64,000 bases of DNA from Culicoidibacter larvae (GTDB lineage Bacteria; Bacillota_I; Bacilli_A; Culicoidibacterales; Culicoidibacteraceae): assembly GCF_005771635.1 (NCBI RefSeq), contig NZ_VBWP01000003.1, positions 229,882 through 293,881 of the forward strand. Reading direction: 5' to 3'. Under the pieces are notes generated by a model that saw only the letters and a list, made by a program, of their open reading frames with translations, made no database searches and was not told where the DNA came from. The position numbers and the translations under genes are program-made. This document shows positions 53,283 to 63,800 of this stretch, piece by piece. Every line of letters starts with the position of its first letter. Within the stretch, counting starts at the first letter, position 1.

Positions 53283-54848
53283 TTATCTTTTCTTTTTTTG
53301 TATAGTAAGCACTAGAAGGTCAATTCCAATTATTAAAGAACTAAGTATTAAACTAACGCTGCTTTCTCCAGTTACTGGCAGTGTTTCTGGTAGTGTTGGT
53401 TGCTCATTTTTCTTCCATTGCGCATAAAGGGTTACATTATTTGCAGGCATTGTTGTCGCTTCGAAGTTCCAAGCTGTACCACTACCGTCAGCAGCAGTAT
53501 TCCAGCCGAGAAATGTGTATCCACCTCTTACCGGTTCAGGTACAGCAGTAGCTTTATTACCTGCAAGTAAATTTCGTTGTGTTACAGGAGCTACTCCGCT
53601 TGCGCCATTTAAATCAAAAGAAAGGGTATATTGATTAAAGACAAAGTTCAGCTGAACAGAATCGAGAGTCACCGCATGATTACTATTATTAGGAAATAAA
53701 CCTGTATCAGTTGCTCGTATTTTCGCAAATACATTGCCCTCTTTAACAACCGCGCCATTTTGAATGTAATCGTCTATATCAACTGGATTATTATTTTCAT
53801 CAACGTAATCGGTGAGTATAAATGTATGCCCAGAGGATACTGGTGCTATTTCATCTTGTGGCTCATCATACACTTGTACCATTTGTGACAAATCAATTGC
53901 TAATAATGCTTGTTCGCTATTAATGGTAAATGGAGTTAAACTTTCCTTAAGTTGTAGTTGTCTTTGTTGTTCATAGGCGAATGACATATTTAACCCAAGT
54001 GTGTTTAGAACTGTATCATAATTGTCGGGTAGAAGGTTATTCTCTATAGGCATATAGTCTAGACTTAATAGATTACTGATTTCTGTTGGCAAACTTGTGA
54101 GCTGATTATCATAAAGTTCTAAATACTCTAAATTAGAGAGAGTACTAATTTCTACTGGGAGACTTGTAAGTTGATTATCAAATAAACTTAAAACTATTAG
54201 ATTTGAAAGATTCCCTATTTGAGCAGGAAGACTGGTTAGCTGATTACTATCTAGTTCTATAACCACCACACTGGCAAGGTTGCCTATTTCTGGTGGAAGA
54301 CTACTGAGTTGGTTATTATGTAATGATAGTGAACTTAAATCAATAAGATTACCAATTTCTGCGGGCAAAACGCTCAATCGATTATTGTTCAAGCCTAAGT
54401 AATCCAAAGCAGAAAGGTTGCCTATCTCTGCTGGAATGCTAGTCAGTTCGTTATAGCTTAACGAAAGTTGTAACAAGCTAGAAAGATTCCCTATTTCGGG
54501 CGGGAGACTGGTCAATTGGTTATCTGCTAAATCCAAAAACATTAAGTTAGAAAGAGAACCAATTCCTGTTATGTCGGAGATGTTTTTATTAAACGCAATC
54601 AAGCTTGTGAGTCCGTCAACCATCACCTGAGTTAAGACTACATTTGTATCACCCGCAGATACTTGATCCGCAACAGCCTGAGCTAAATTTGGATCTGGAA
54701 AGGTTTCTGCAATTGTAAATCCTACTCCTCCATTTGCAGAAATAGGATTATCTTCTGCTTTAATACTGGCCGTCAACACATTTGACAGCAGAAGTATGCT
54801 TACTAATATAGCGAATACACGCTTTCCAGTAAGTAATTTCTTTTTTAT
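53283..54848 (-). CDS. LPVTG-anchored protein with Ras-type LRRs and an InlB repeat; ATA in place of the start codon
   Basis: The frame encodes a signal peptide (KKKLLTGKRVFAILVSILLL), a 'FPDPNLAQAVADQV' LRR cap, about nine 23-residue LRRs of the NxLTSLPxEIGNLSxLxxLxL class, a linker, an InlB B-repeat ('GYTFLGWNTAADG...LYAQW'), LPVTGES, a hydrophobic tail and KKKR. The codon that should start the signal peptide is ATA (54846-54848), correctly spaced from AAAGGAGC. The first standard start inside the frame, GTG 54779, would remove most of the signal peptide. Expression is therefore doubtful unless AUA is used. Confidence 0.8.
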   Translation of the reverse strand: MKKKLLTGKRVFAILVSILLLSNVLTASIKAEDNPISANGGVGFTIAETFPDPNLAQAVADQVSAGDTNVVLTQVMVDGLTSLIAFNKNISDITGIGSLSNLMFLDLADNQLTSLPPEIGNLSSLLQLSLSYNELTSIPAEIGNLSALDYLGLNNNRLSVLPAEIGNLIDLSSLSLHNNQLSSLPPEIGNLASVVVIELDSNQLTSLPAQIGNLSNLIVLSLFDNQLTSLPVEISTLSNLEYLELYDNQLTSLPTEISNLLSLDYMPIENNLLPDNYDTVLNTLGLNMSFAYEQQRQLQLKESLTPFTINSEQALLAIDLSQMVQVYDEPQDEIAPVSSGHTFILTDYVDENNNPVDIDDYIQNGAVVKEGNVFAKIRATDTGLFPNNSNHAVTLDSVQLNFVFNQYTLSFDLNGASGVAPVTQRNLLAGNKATAVPEPVRGGYTFLGWNTAADGSGTAWNFEATTMPANNVTLYAQWKKNEQPTLPETLPVTGESSVSLILSSLIIGIDLLVLTIQKKKR

Positions 54849-55078
54849 ATTTTATTGCTCCTTTGGTTATTAAATATAATTCTTTCAATAGTCATATTTT
54901 TTTGTGTTATTACATTTATGCATATATCATTATAACAACAAGGAGAGGCTTTGTAAATTGAATCACTTATAATCATTAGTTTAGGTCATATTACAGATTA
55001 AAGCGGCAAAAAGAATTGAATATATTTTGTAATTGAATGTAGTATCAGCTGCACATTCATTGGTATCTGAAGCTATTA

Positions 55079-55171
55079 TTTTAAATATAAATGCGTAGTC
55101 TGATTTATTTATACTATCAGAAAATGGATCTCATCCTGCATAAAAATATATTTTCAAAATCCTAACAACAA
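55079..55171 (+). repeat. Copy A of a roughly 92-bp repeat
   Basis: TAAATATAAATGCGTAGTCT through TTTTCAAAATCCTAACAACAA; matches 57156-57248. It diverges before the second inverted arm. The rest of 54849-55418 shows only the terminator below. Confidence 0.6.
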
Positions 55172-55288
55172 GGAAGTTAGAACATAAAAAAGGAGCTTTC
55201 TTTTGCGGTAACATATCTGCTATATATAAATTGTATAACACCACTCGCTCAGCCCTACAACCACATTATATTGTTATACAATAAAAAA

Positions 55289-55312
55289 AAACAGCCCCAA
55301 ATCGAGGCTGCA
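55289..55312 (-). terminator. Terminator
   Basis: CAGCCTCGATTTGGGGCTG on the minus strand followed by nine T's; ends the gene at 55419-55694. Confidence 0.8.
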
Positions 55313-55418
55313 ACTTAAAAAGGATAACTCATGAAAAGAGCTAAAAATGAAATTGCACACGTGCACATGTATGCTATTTCATTCTATCATACTAGGTCTT
55401 GGTCTGCAATATCACTGA

Positions 55419-55694
55419 TTACTCAAAATATTCTGATTTAGATTCTAATTCAATATATTCAGCAAACTCCATTTTTATTGTGACTTCATCTAAATTCATA
55501 TACTGAATATATTTTGAAACATCTTTCGGAATTTTCATCGTTTCAATATCATGACGGTACTGTATTTTTAATGCTTTTTTGAATGCTGCTGTTTGTCTTT
55601 CATCGAGTTTCTGCATATATGGTTTAATATACTCTTCAAAGACAAATTCTCTATACTGCTGCTCAATATCAATTATTCTCACTACTCTATCCAT
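55419..55694 (-). CDS. Hypothetical 91-residue helical protein
   Basis: Charged, helix-rich cytoplasmic protein ('QQYREFVFEEYIKPYMQKLD', 'RQTAAFKKALKIQYRHDIET', 'DEVTIKMEFAEYIELE'). No family recognised. It has its own terminator. Neighbouring plasmid-type genes (toxin, resolvase relic) suggest a mobile origin. Confidence 0.55.
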   Translation of the reverse strand: MDRVVRIIDIEQQYREFVFEEYIKPYMQKLDERQTAAFKKALKIQYRHDIETMKIPKDVSKYIQYMNLDEVTIKMEFAEYIELESKSEYFE

Positions 55695-55828
55695 CCTATT
55701 AATTTTCTTTATGATACCATACTCTTATTTTGTTTTGTAGGGTCAGTTTAGCACTAGTCTTCTTCAATCACTATTGTATTATGATTACTTGATTTATATT
55801 ATATACTAATGTATAGGGAGAGATGGTT

Positions 55829-55990
55829 ATGATAACGTATTTACCGAGCCAATATACTTGTGTATTGTGTGGCGGTAAAATTGTAATTCAAGAGAAAACA
55901 AAAGATGCATTAGTGTGTCCTAAGTGTGACGGTACAGTATTTTCAAATTGCAGCGGTTTTCAACCAATTAAAAAATCGATACAAGACTAA
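55829..55990 (+). CDS. 53-residue zinc-ribbon protein
   Basis: ATG 55829 behind GGGAG (8 bases). Residues 11-14 'CVLC' and 31-34 'CPKC' form a four-cysteine zinc ribbon, with an internal basic stretch. Role unknown; such mini-ribbons often bind nucleic acid or a partner. It is directly upstream of the antitoxin RNA promoter. A 3' remnant of a paralogue lies at 52780-52818. Confidence 0.65.
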   Translation: MITYLPSQYTCVLCGGKIVIQEKTKDALVCPKCDGTVFSNCSGFQPIKKSIQD

Positions 55991-55999
55991 GTGTTGGGG

Positions 56000-56106
56000 T
56001 TGCAATATAAATGTCAGTATTGTATAATTTAAGTAACCAGTATTGAGTTTCCATTGTAGAAGTGGACACAAAAAAAGGAAGTCGTCGCAAGCGAACTTCC
56101 TTTTTT
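56000..56106 (+). ncRNA. Antitoxin-type RNA II with promoter (copy at 56 kb)
   Basis: TTGCAA (56000-56005), 17-base spacer, TATAAT (56023-56028); RNA from about 56035 to a terminator GGAAGT/ACTTCC (56077-56100) with six T's. It contains GTTTCCAT, AGAAG and GACAC in that order, which are exact antisense matches to the toxin start and leader (complement of 56190-56208). This is the two-block pairing known from par/Fst loci. Confidence 0.75.
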
Positions 56107-56119
56107 AATTGTGACAACC

Positions 56120-56197
56120 CTACTCGTCTCCCTTTTGTCCGTCAATGTGCCGAAGCAAGAGGAGAAGAATAATCAACGCCAGTATTATCGTTTCCAT
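56120..56197 (-). CDS. Fst-like small hydrophobic toxin (type I toxin-antitoxin)
   Basis: A 25-residue peptide starting METIILALIILLLLLR and ending HIDGQKGDE; one membrane helix and a charged tail. ATG 56197 behind GAGGAGG (10 bases). Message and RNA II converge and share the terminator at 56077-56103. In known loci such peptides kill cells that lose the locus, or act as stress toxins on chromosomes. Confidence 0.8.
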   Translation of the reverse strand: METIILALIILLLLLRHIDGQKGDE

Positions 56198-56317
56198 AGA
56201 AGAGACACCTCCTCTCGGTGACGAATATAATCTTGTCACGTTCATTATTATACCATAAATCACTATTTAATTAATATCATTTTAGACTAAAGGCAGCTTG
56301 CACTTGGAGCCGCCTTT

Positions 56318-56509
56318 TTACTTAATGTCAATTATGCATTCGTTTTGAATAAATACTCCACTAATATTAATATGGCCAGGCTTTCTATCATGATTGTTAT
56401 AATAGCCGGTAATTATTTGAACTGTGTCATTAAGACAATAACTCACTGTTATTGGTTTATTATAACCAATTGTTATAAATGGTTTGTCTTGATCATTAGT
56501 CAATGTCAT
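56318..56509 (-). CDS. YolD-like domain protein, short
   Basis: A 63-residue protein; 'NKPITVSYCLNDTVQIITGY' and 'INISGVFIQNECIIDIK' resemble the YolD domain (beta-rich, often partner of UvrX-type polymerases). It overlaps a second YolD-like fragment upstream. Its 3' end is duplicated at 53129-53170. Confidence 0.5.
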   Translation of the reverse strand: MTLTNDQDKPFITIGYNKPITVSYCLNDTVQIITGYYNNHDRKPGHINISGVFIQNECIIDIK

Positions 56510-56620
56510 CACCTACAATTTTAATTGAAATGAATGCTGTAAAGTCATACTTGGTATCCTGAATAATAATAAAGCGATTAATCAAATCAACTTTATCAAC
56601 TCTACCGCTGATTGCTATTA
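56496..56620 (-). pseudogene. YolD-like fragment without start
   Basis: Frame 'IAISGRVDKVDLINRFIIIQ' to 'FTAFISIKIVGDDID' and TAA 56496; YolD-type C-terminal half. No start codon; stops lie upstream. Confidence 0.5.
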
Positions 56621-56631
56621 TTTACCCATCT

Positions 56632-56856
56632 TTAAAATAATTGAGCGCAACTTTGGTTTCTTTCAGCTAGATGATTATCATAGATTGTATCGCCCGCCTT
56701 TAGTACTTGTAACAATTTTTCAAATGCCAATCTGTCACGTAGTTTAACAGAACCAGGGCAAATTTCAATAAATGCCGTACCAAAGTTCGTTTGTTCTATG
56801 CTTTGAAATGAGCTAATTTCCTAACTCTCACTTCTAAAAGCTCCATAAACAGCCAT
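56632..56856 (-). pseudogene. Serine-resolvase-like remnant with in-frame amber stop
   Basis: ATG 56856, MAVYGAFRSES, TAG, then EISSFQSIEQTNFGTAF, 'EICPGSVKLRDRLAFEKLLQ' and 'VLKAGDTIYDNHLAERNQ', resembling the middle of Tn3/Tn552-type resolvases ('RPALKELLEFLREGDTL', 'HSLDRLARN'). The catalytic serine region and DNA-binding end are missing. The assignment is tentative. Confidence 0.4.
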
Positions 56857-57031
56857 CGTAATCACCCATTTTACATTGAAAAACCGCTTTCCAGCGGCCT
56901 CTCAATAGTTATTATTGAAGTTGAATACACCGAAGCAAAGAATATAACAAAGGTGTATTCACTTATTATTGTACATATTACGATAAAAAAATCAAGATGT
57001 CTTAGCAATGTGCTTTAAAAATTGGACATCA

Positions 57032-57133
57032 TTAAAGACGGCAACCAAGATTATCGAAAAGTGTGAAATGATCGAGAATACTAGGATTGTTGCCGTCTGT
57101 GGGAAGATTTAAGTAGAGTATCTTCTTTCCCAC
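57032..57133 (-). ncRNA. Putative small RNA R13 (two-hairpin family)
   Basis: Minus-strand extended -10 TGCTACAAT, six bases, then GTGGGAA/TTCCCAC (57133 to 57099). Terminator stem GACGGCAACAATCC...GGTTGCCGTC (57097 to 57037), TTT. The terminator hairpin is almost identical to that of R3, 14 kb away, while the 5' hairpin loop is different. Confidence 0.65.
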
Positions 57134-57155
57134 GAAATAATTGTAGCATAGTATA

Positions 57156-57248
57156 TTTTAAATATAAAGGAGTAGTCTGATCTATTTTTAAGCTCAGAAA
57201 GTGGAGCTCATCCTGCATGAAAAGATATTTTCAAAATCCTAAGAACAA
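57156..57248 (+). repeat. Copy B of a roughly 92-bp repeat
   Basis: Matches 55079-55171; here it runs into a complete 20-bp inverted repeat. Confidence 0.6.
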
Positions 57249-57317
57249 ATATGATAGTTGGGGGAAAACTCTTGTTCTTAGGATTTTGAAAGCGAGTATT
57301 CACTCGCTTTCTTTTTT
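57229..57317 (+). terminator. 20-bp perfect hairpin followed by a terminator
   Basis: TTTCAAAATCCTAAGAACAA (57229-57248) and its exact reverse complement (57272-57291), then AAAGCGAGT/ACTCGCTTT (57289-57310) and T's. It looks like the end of a short plus-strand RNA. Confidence 0.55.
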
Positions 57318-57360
57318 ATGCACGCTATTCAATTGTTATTCGCTCTCCAATGGTTTGCCT

Positions 57361-57786
57361 TTACTGCTCGATTTCTTCAAGCTTGAATCTATTTTCGGCC
57401 TTCTCGTAACTGATATAATATGACTTCCCTTCCTGGGTATTGACCCTAACATCAACTTGTCCGGTTGTCTTAGTTACAGTTCTATATATCACACCTTTTC
57501 TCGTCGTTGAATATTCTACGACTAAAGTATGCTCTCCTGGGGTTACAAGGATACCTGTCTTGAAGTTTTTTTGAAACACGGTAGGCTTATCGCCATCAAC
57601 TCGGTGTATAGTGACGACCTTCAACATAGTTCCAATATTGGTACTTGTATATATTCTAGACGCATTTGGGTTTTTGTCTAAAAATACCTGTGCTTTTCTC
57701 TTACTCATTCGTATCATCACAAATGCATAGATCATCACTCCGACTAAGAATACACCGATATACCAGTAATTACTGATGATTTCCAT
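57361..57786 (-). CDS. Membrane-anchored protein with extracytoplasmic or cytoplasmic beta domain, hypothetical
   Basis: 141 residues; helix at 6-26 ('YWYIGVFLVGVMIYAFVMIR'), then a basic stretch and a beta-rich domain ('LKVVTIHRVDGDKPTVFQKN', 'TLVVEYSTTRKG', 'YYISYEKAENRFKLEEI'). Positive residues after the helix suggest the domain is cytoplasmic. No family recognised. It follows the giant adhesin gene on the same strand after 43 bases and may be cotranscribed. Confidence 0.6.
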   Translation of the reverse strand: MEIISNYWYIGVFLVGVMIYAFVMIRMSKRKAQVFLDKNPNASRIYTSTNIGTMLKVVTIHRVDGDKPTVFQKNFKTGILVTPGEHTLVVEYSTTRKGVIYRTVTKTTGQVDVRVNTQEGKSYYISYEKAENRFKLEEIEQ

Positions 57787-57828
57787 ATCCTCACCCCTCT
57801 CTACTCTATGTTGAAATGCTCATACTGA

Positions 57829-60800
57829 TTATTGCTCTTTATCTCTTCTACTCATCCAGATACCCATCGCTACTGCGATTGCTATACCACCTATTGCCAC
57901 AAACTCTATCTCGTTTGTTCCGGTTGATGGTAATACACTCGCTCCACCAAGCACAGTCACTTTCACTGTTGTGCTTATTGTTGTTACATTGCTATCTGCA
58001 TCTGTATAGCTTGCTGTATACGTTAAATCATATACACCACCGCTTATACTTGTACCATTGATCACTCTCAAGTCTTGCTGATTTGCCGTAATTGTAATCG
58101 CAGTATTGTTTGTTATAAATCCAAATAAACTAAATACTGCCGGTTGTTCAAATAAGTATGACTCTACTTGACCGTATGTTATCGCGTCGTCATTGCCTAA
58201 GCGCACTGCTTCTTCATAGCTTATTGTGTAATCGCTTGCGGTAATTGATAACATATTTCCATCTGGAGTTGGAACTGGATCTGGTGTGTTTGTTCCTCGC
58301 ACAACTACTTTTACTGTTTTCGTTACACTATTTGCGCCATCAACTAATGTATAGCTTAAGTCATAAATGCCACCTTTTGTACTTGCTGCCTGAATTACAC
58401 TTAATTGTTCTGCATCTACACTTACACGATCTGTTAGCTCTGTGTAATCAATAATCGTTCCATCTTTATCTTTCTCTGTCTTGTACGCTGCCACTTGTCC
58501 ATTCGTTTTCGCAAGTTCAGCGCTTAAGTCTTTTGCGTCTTGATTGTCTATCGTAAATCCTTTTGCACTCAGATACAACGTTCCACTTGGATCAACCTCT
58601 GTATTCTTTGGCATTACCAAAATGTCTACGGTTTTGCTGACTTCTTTACCATCTGGGTTGATCGCTGTAAATTGTACTTGGTATACGCCTGCTTCGCTAA
58701 AGTCTGTTTTCCCATTCACTCCAGCTACTACTTCATACATAATACTGTTATTTTCTTTGACTGCTTTCGCAGGACCTGGAATACTCACTGTTTGGGTACT
58801 CGTTCCTACACCATCTTGTGCTTCTACCCATGAGGCACTCGCTTGATTCATCACCGCATCTAGGATATTTGTATCATTTAAGGTGTACACCACTGGATTG
58901 ACTGTAAGTGTCGGTAATCCATGTACCTTTACTGTAATTGTTTTTGTTGCCAAATTATCATACTGATCTTTGACATCATAGGTTACTGCGTATGTACCTG
59001 GTGTTGTATACATATCATCAGCAGGAATACTCTCGGTAATTATTGTATTTCCATTTGTCCCTGTAGCTACTGCGATTGAATTATTATCATCGTCAGTCAC
59101 ATTCAATCCACTAGTCAAGTCTTTAGTATCGCCAACATAGGCTAGAATATCTTCAACCTCTATTGTTGGTGGAACATTCGTTACCACTTTAACCGCTACT
59201 GTTTGTGAGAACGTTCTGCCGGTTTTATCTTTAATGGTCAGTTGTAAAGTAACCGTATCATTCACTAATTTCTTTACGCCAACCAAACGAACAACTTCTT
59301 GATCTGCATCCTCTAAAGTCACATACTCTGCATCGCCTGCATCTACTAATGTCCAGCTATATGCTTCTGTACTGTCTTGAATGCTTGTCCAATATGATGG
59401 TGTAATTATTGGTGTTACACTAAGTGTTTCGCCAACTTTTAGCGTTTTTTCATTGCCTAAGTTAATTACTAATGGATCAGTTGATATCGCAACACTCACA
59501 GTTACTGTTTTACTAACTGTTTTCCCATCAACACTCAAGCTATACGTCAGTGGGTATGTTCCGCCTTCTTTTGGTGCAGCATTAATGGCTGCTAACTCAT
59601 CGGCATCAACACTAACACTTGTACTTACTTCGACAATACTGATATTCCCGTTTCCATCATCAACTTGTTTGTATGCTTTTGCTTGTCCATGGGTACTATC
59701 TTTTGCCACCGCTTCACTGAGGGTTGCTGCATCCGCATTCAAGATACTGAAATCTGTGGCATCAATCATCAAAGTATTGCTTGGATCTGTCACTAAGCTA
59801 TCATTCTTCACTAATACATCCACTGTTTTTGTTGTTGTCTTATTGTCTGCATTGGTTGCTGTATATTCGACTTTGTATAAACCTGCTTGACTAAAGTCTG
59901 TTGTACTTGGTCCACTTACAATTGTATAGGTTGGAACTAGGTTTTGTGCACTTGGTGTTGCTCCTACTCCATCACCAGCTTGTTGCCATGATGCGCTAGC
60001 ACTTGCGACTACACTATCCGCAATATTTGTATCGCTCACTGTGTACACTTGCGCATTCGCGTTAATGACTGGCATACCGTTCACTTTAATTACTCGAGTT
60101 ACTGTACTGCTATTCTCATTTGCATCTTTCACCACATAGGTCACTTCATAAGTTCCTGCTGTACTGTATTGGCTTGATGCGTTTGGAATATTCGATGTAA
60201 TCGTTGTATTTGGTGTCGCACCACTCGTTATTAATGTCATTGAGGCATTCGTGTTATCCTTCGCACTCACACCTTCCAACATATTATATGTATCTCCTAC
60301 ATATTTTGTTAATGTTGGTGTAGTAATGGTCGGTCCTACATTTGAAATGACGGTAATCGTCACTGGATCACTGGTTTTCGTATTGCCATATGCATCTTTT
60401 ATCGTCACTTGTAAGGCGAATGTTGTTGTTCCGCTTGCTAGCGCCGCCGGCGTGATTGTGACACTGCCATTCGCGTTTGTAGTAAGCGTTGCTTTCGCTT
60501 GTTCACTCGCACTTCCAACGATTTCCCATGTATATGGACTACTTGCATGTTTAATGCTATCAAAGAAATCTGGTTCTACATTTGGGTTCACAGTAATCGT
60601 ATTACCAACTTTGACTTGATTTGGTGTTGGATTAATCGATACTTGTAAATCAACCGGTGGGTTATACGCTAAGAATCCCACGCCAATTGTTTTTGCTTCT
60701 GGTTTCGTTGGATCAATATTGATGACCCATCCACGATATGTATCACCTGGATTTGGGATATCATTGGCAATGATTGCATCACTATTTCTTGTGCTATCTA

Positions 60801-63800
60801 ATGGGTTGTTAATCGTATATTGATACACTCCACCCGTTTTCTCAACAAATCGCACGGCATAATTACCATAGTTCATACCCTTGGTATAATCAAATAAGTA
60901 TACCCCATTTGCATCGGTTGTTGTTGTAATCGGTGTCCCATTATCTAAAACCGGGTCATACTTCTTAGTTACACTATTCCAAATGTATAATTCCACTTCA
61001 TGATTAGCTACTAGCGTATCACCATCTGCCGGATCATATAAGCCATCGGCATTGTTATCAACAAATGCAAAACCGCCTATTTCCGCTATAACTAGCTCTG
61101 CCCCGACTTTAGTCCCTGGTAATATACCTTTAAATGTCGCACTATCTACTTCGTAGACGGGGTTAAAGATATCTTTAGTGCCTACTTTTCCCGGTACCGC
61201 TGTGCCAAAGGTTTCATTGACTTTCAGTGGGATTAATACTTGTATTTCTTCTGCTGGTGCAATTGGCACTAAAGCCACTAATCGTACCATTCTAACGGTA
61301 CTTAAATCACTCGGTGCGCTCGGGCTATATGTTGCGGTCGTTTTATAATTAGCCTCTGTTGCATCGGTAGAGTATTGAACCTGGAATTTCCCAGCATAGG
61401 CTGGATCTAATGTTACGGCTGTTTCTAATGTCATATCCCATTTAAAGGCATCACTTTGGAATGAACTCCCAAAGCTTTGTCCGGTTTTTGGAATAGGCAC
61501 ATAGGTCGTCATTGCATCAGCAGGCACATCACCGTTATTAGTAATTTTAATTGTATAATCAGCCTCTGTACCTGGCGTAAAGTACGCGAGATTACTGGTG
61601 TCACCTTCAACATACGCGCCCTTAGGTGCCTCACCTTTTAAGGCAAGGAAGGTTTCGACTAACACGTTTTTATTTTCAGCGATGTTGATTTGGTTCGTTG
61701 ATACTGCCAACATTGGTTCTGTGGTATTCCCATTCCCGTTAAAGTCATATTTATCAATCGTTGTCGCAAGACCATCTATGTTGGTTATGGGCTTAATATC
61801 TTGTCTACCCCAAGACATTAATTCATTGATTTGATATGACCCTGATGCTTTTACTAATGTTTGAACATCATAGGTAATGTTAAGATATTTTTCTTTAAAA
61901 TCTTCACTAAAGTAACTACCAATTGCAGAGTTCTGAGTTTTGAGGGTATACATTGTTTCACCAAAACTGTTTGTATGTTGTGATACGATAAAAGCAACTG
62001 GATTTCCGTCTTGATCTGTCACTTTAATTGAAGATAAATTAATCTTCAAATTCGCCGGCTCTCTTAAATAAATATCAGGATTCTCGATAGCTTGTATTCC
62101 ATTTTTATAACCATGGTATAGTACAAATGCTCTTAAATTAGCTTTAATGTTAAAAACATTACCAGCAGTTACATTAGTAATGACAGTGTTAGGATTTTTC
62201 ACATCTCTATATGAAGCAGAAGAATTCGACATAAATGTCATATTATCTGACTTATATTCTTTGACAGTCCGAGTTGAACTTACTAAAGTATTGGCTTTAT
62301 CACTATCATCATAGATTGAATAAACAATATTTACCTGACCGCTGCCTACATCCAGTGTACCTAGTACACCAACAATATTACTTCCAGCACCACCAGTAGT
62401 TACTGAACTCATGTAACCAAAACTCAAATCACCAATATTCGCTTTAAATCCTGTAATAAATTCGTCATCGCTTAATCCCATTTGGGTTTTGGAGATAGAA
62501 GAAATTTTATTATTAAAGGCCGTAACATCACCAGTATATGTTTGCCAAGTATTATTTAGATTGGTTTTATAATACATCTGCGTGACTTGATTGTCAGTAA
62601 CGGTTCTGTCAAATGGGAAGTGTATCTTCACAGCTTTAAAATTGGAATCAATATTTACTTCATACGTTTGATTCGTCAACGCGCCTGCTTGTTTATTTTG
62701 AACTTGCACATTAGCTACAAAATCTAGTTGATCTTTAATTCCGGTACTAAAGGTGTTTTCAGTAGTATTAGGGTTAATATTCACTTTATTCGGATACGAA
62801 TCGACAACCTCTACACTTGAAATCGCACCACTTCTACTTACGGTAGTTGTTGTGTCATCATACCAAGTATAAGTCACTTTATCTACTTGACTTGCGGTAT
62901 ATGTTCCCACATTGAGTTCAAGCGGCAAACTATAATTAACAAAGTATGATAATTGCGTATAATTTAAGAACTCAGCGTTTGATTCGTACACTGCAACACC
63001 AGTGACTTGGTTGTTCTCTACTAATGTATAATTATTATTAGAGATTCCCACAAACTCTGTACCAACAGGATATGGCACTTCAATTCGAACTTTTTTAGGA
63101 ACAACATTTGTAGCACCTAAGGTGTATAGACCAAAATGCGTCACACCATATCCTGTTCCTTGTGTTATATTTCCTGAAGAACTCTTTAAAAGTTGACTAC
63201 TTGGTGTAAGGTTTGCGGTAGGAATTGGAGTATGATTTGTTCCTCCCTGAGGTGTTCCACTCGCTTTTATAGTTTGTGATACATCGCCCACTGAAACAAT
63301 TGCTCCTTTGTTGAGTAAGGCACTCGCTTGAATAGGATTTGCGATTGTATGTGGGTTATAGTACTTGTTTTTATCAACACTTACTTTTAAGTTGATGGTG
63401 ACCACTTGTGTCCCAGGTGTAAAGGTATATACTACTTGACCTATAGTTGCGCCACCCGCAAATGTCTCTTTCTTCGGTAAAGTAATATCTGTGATCGCGG
63501 TATATAATGGATCACTTGTTCCTAAGTTAGACAAGATTACGGTATCAACACCAGTCTTGTTCTCGTTTCCTTTTACTGGAATCAATTCATAACGCATTCC
63601 ATCTGGTACTGTAACTTTTAAGGTTTTGTCACTTGATGTACTATCACCAAAGTCTACAGTTACATTAACGTCCTTCACGACACCAACGTCCCATCCGACC
63701 TCATCATACCCAGGAATGTTTAGACTCACTCCTGAATTTGTGATGCTCGAAAATGGTGCGATCACCTTTCCATATTCCGAACTGCTCTCGGCATCTACCG

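Noticed and set aside
58540..60619. Several plus-strand frames of 60-170 codons inside the giant adhesin
   Set aside because: All lie opposite a continuous 2046-codon gene with clear domains, and none has a ribosome site or family match.
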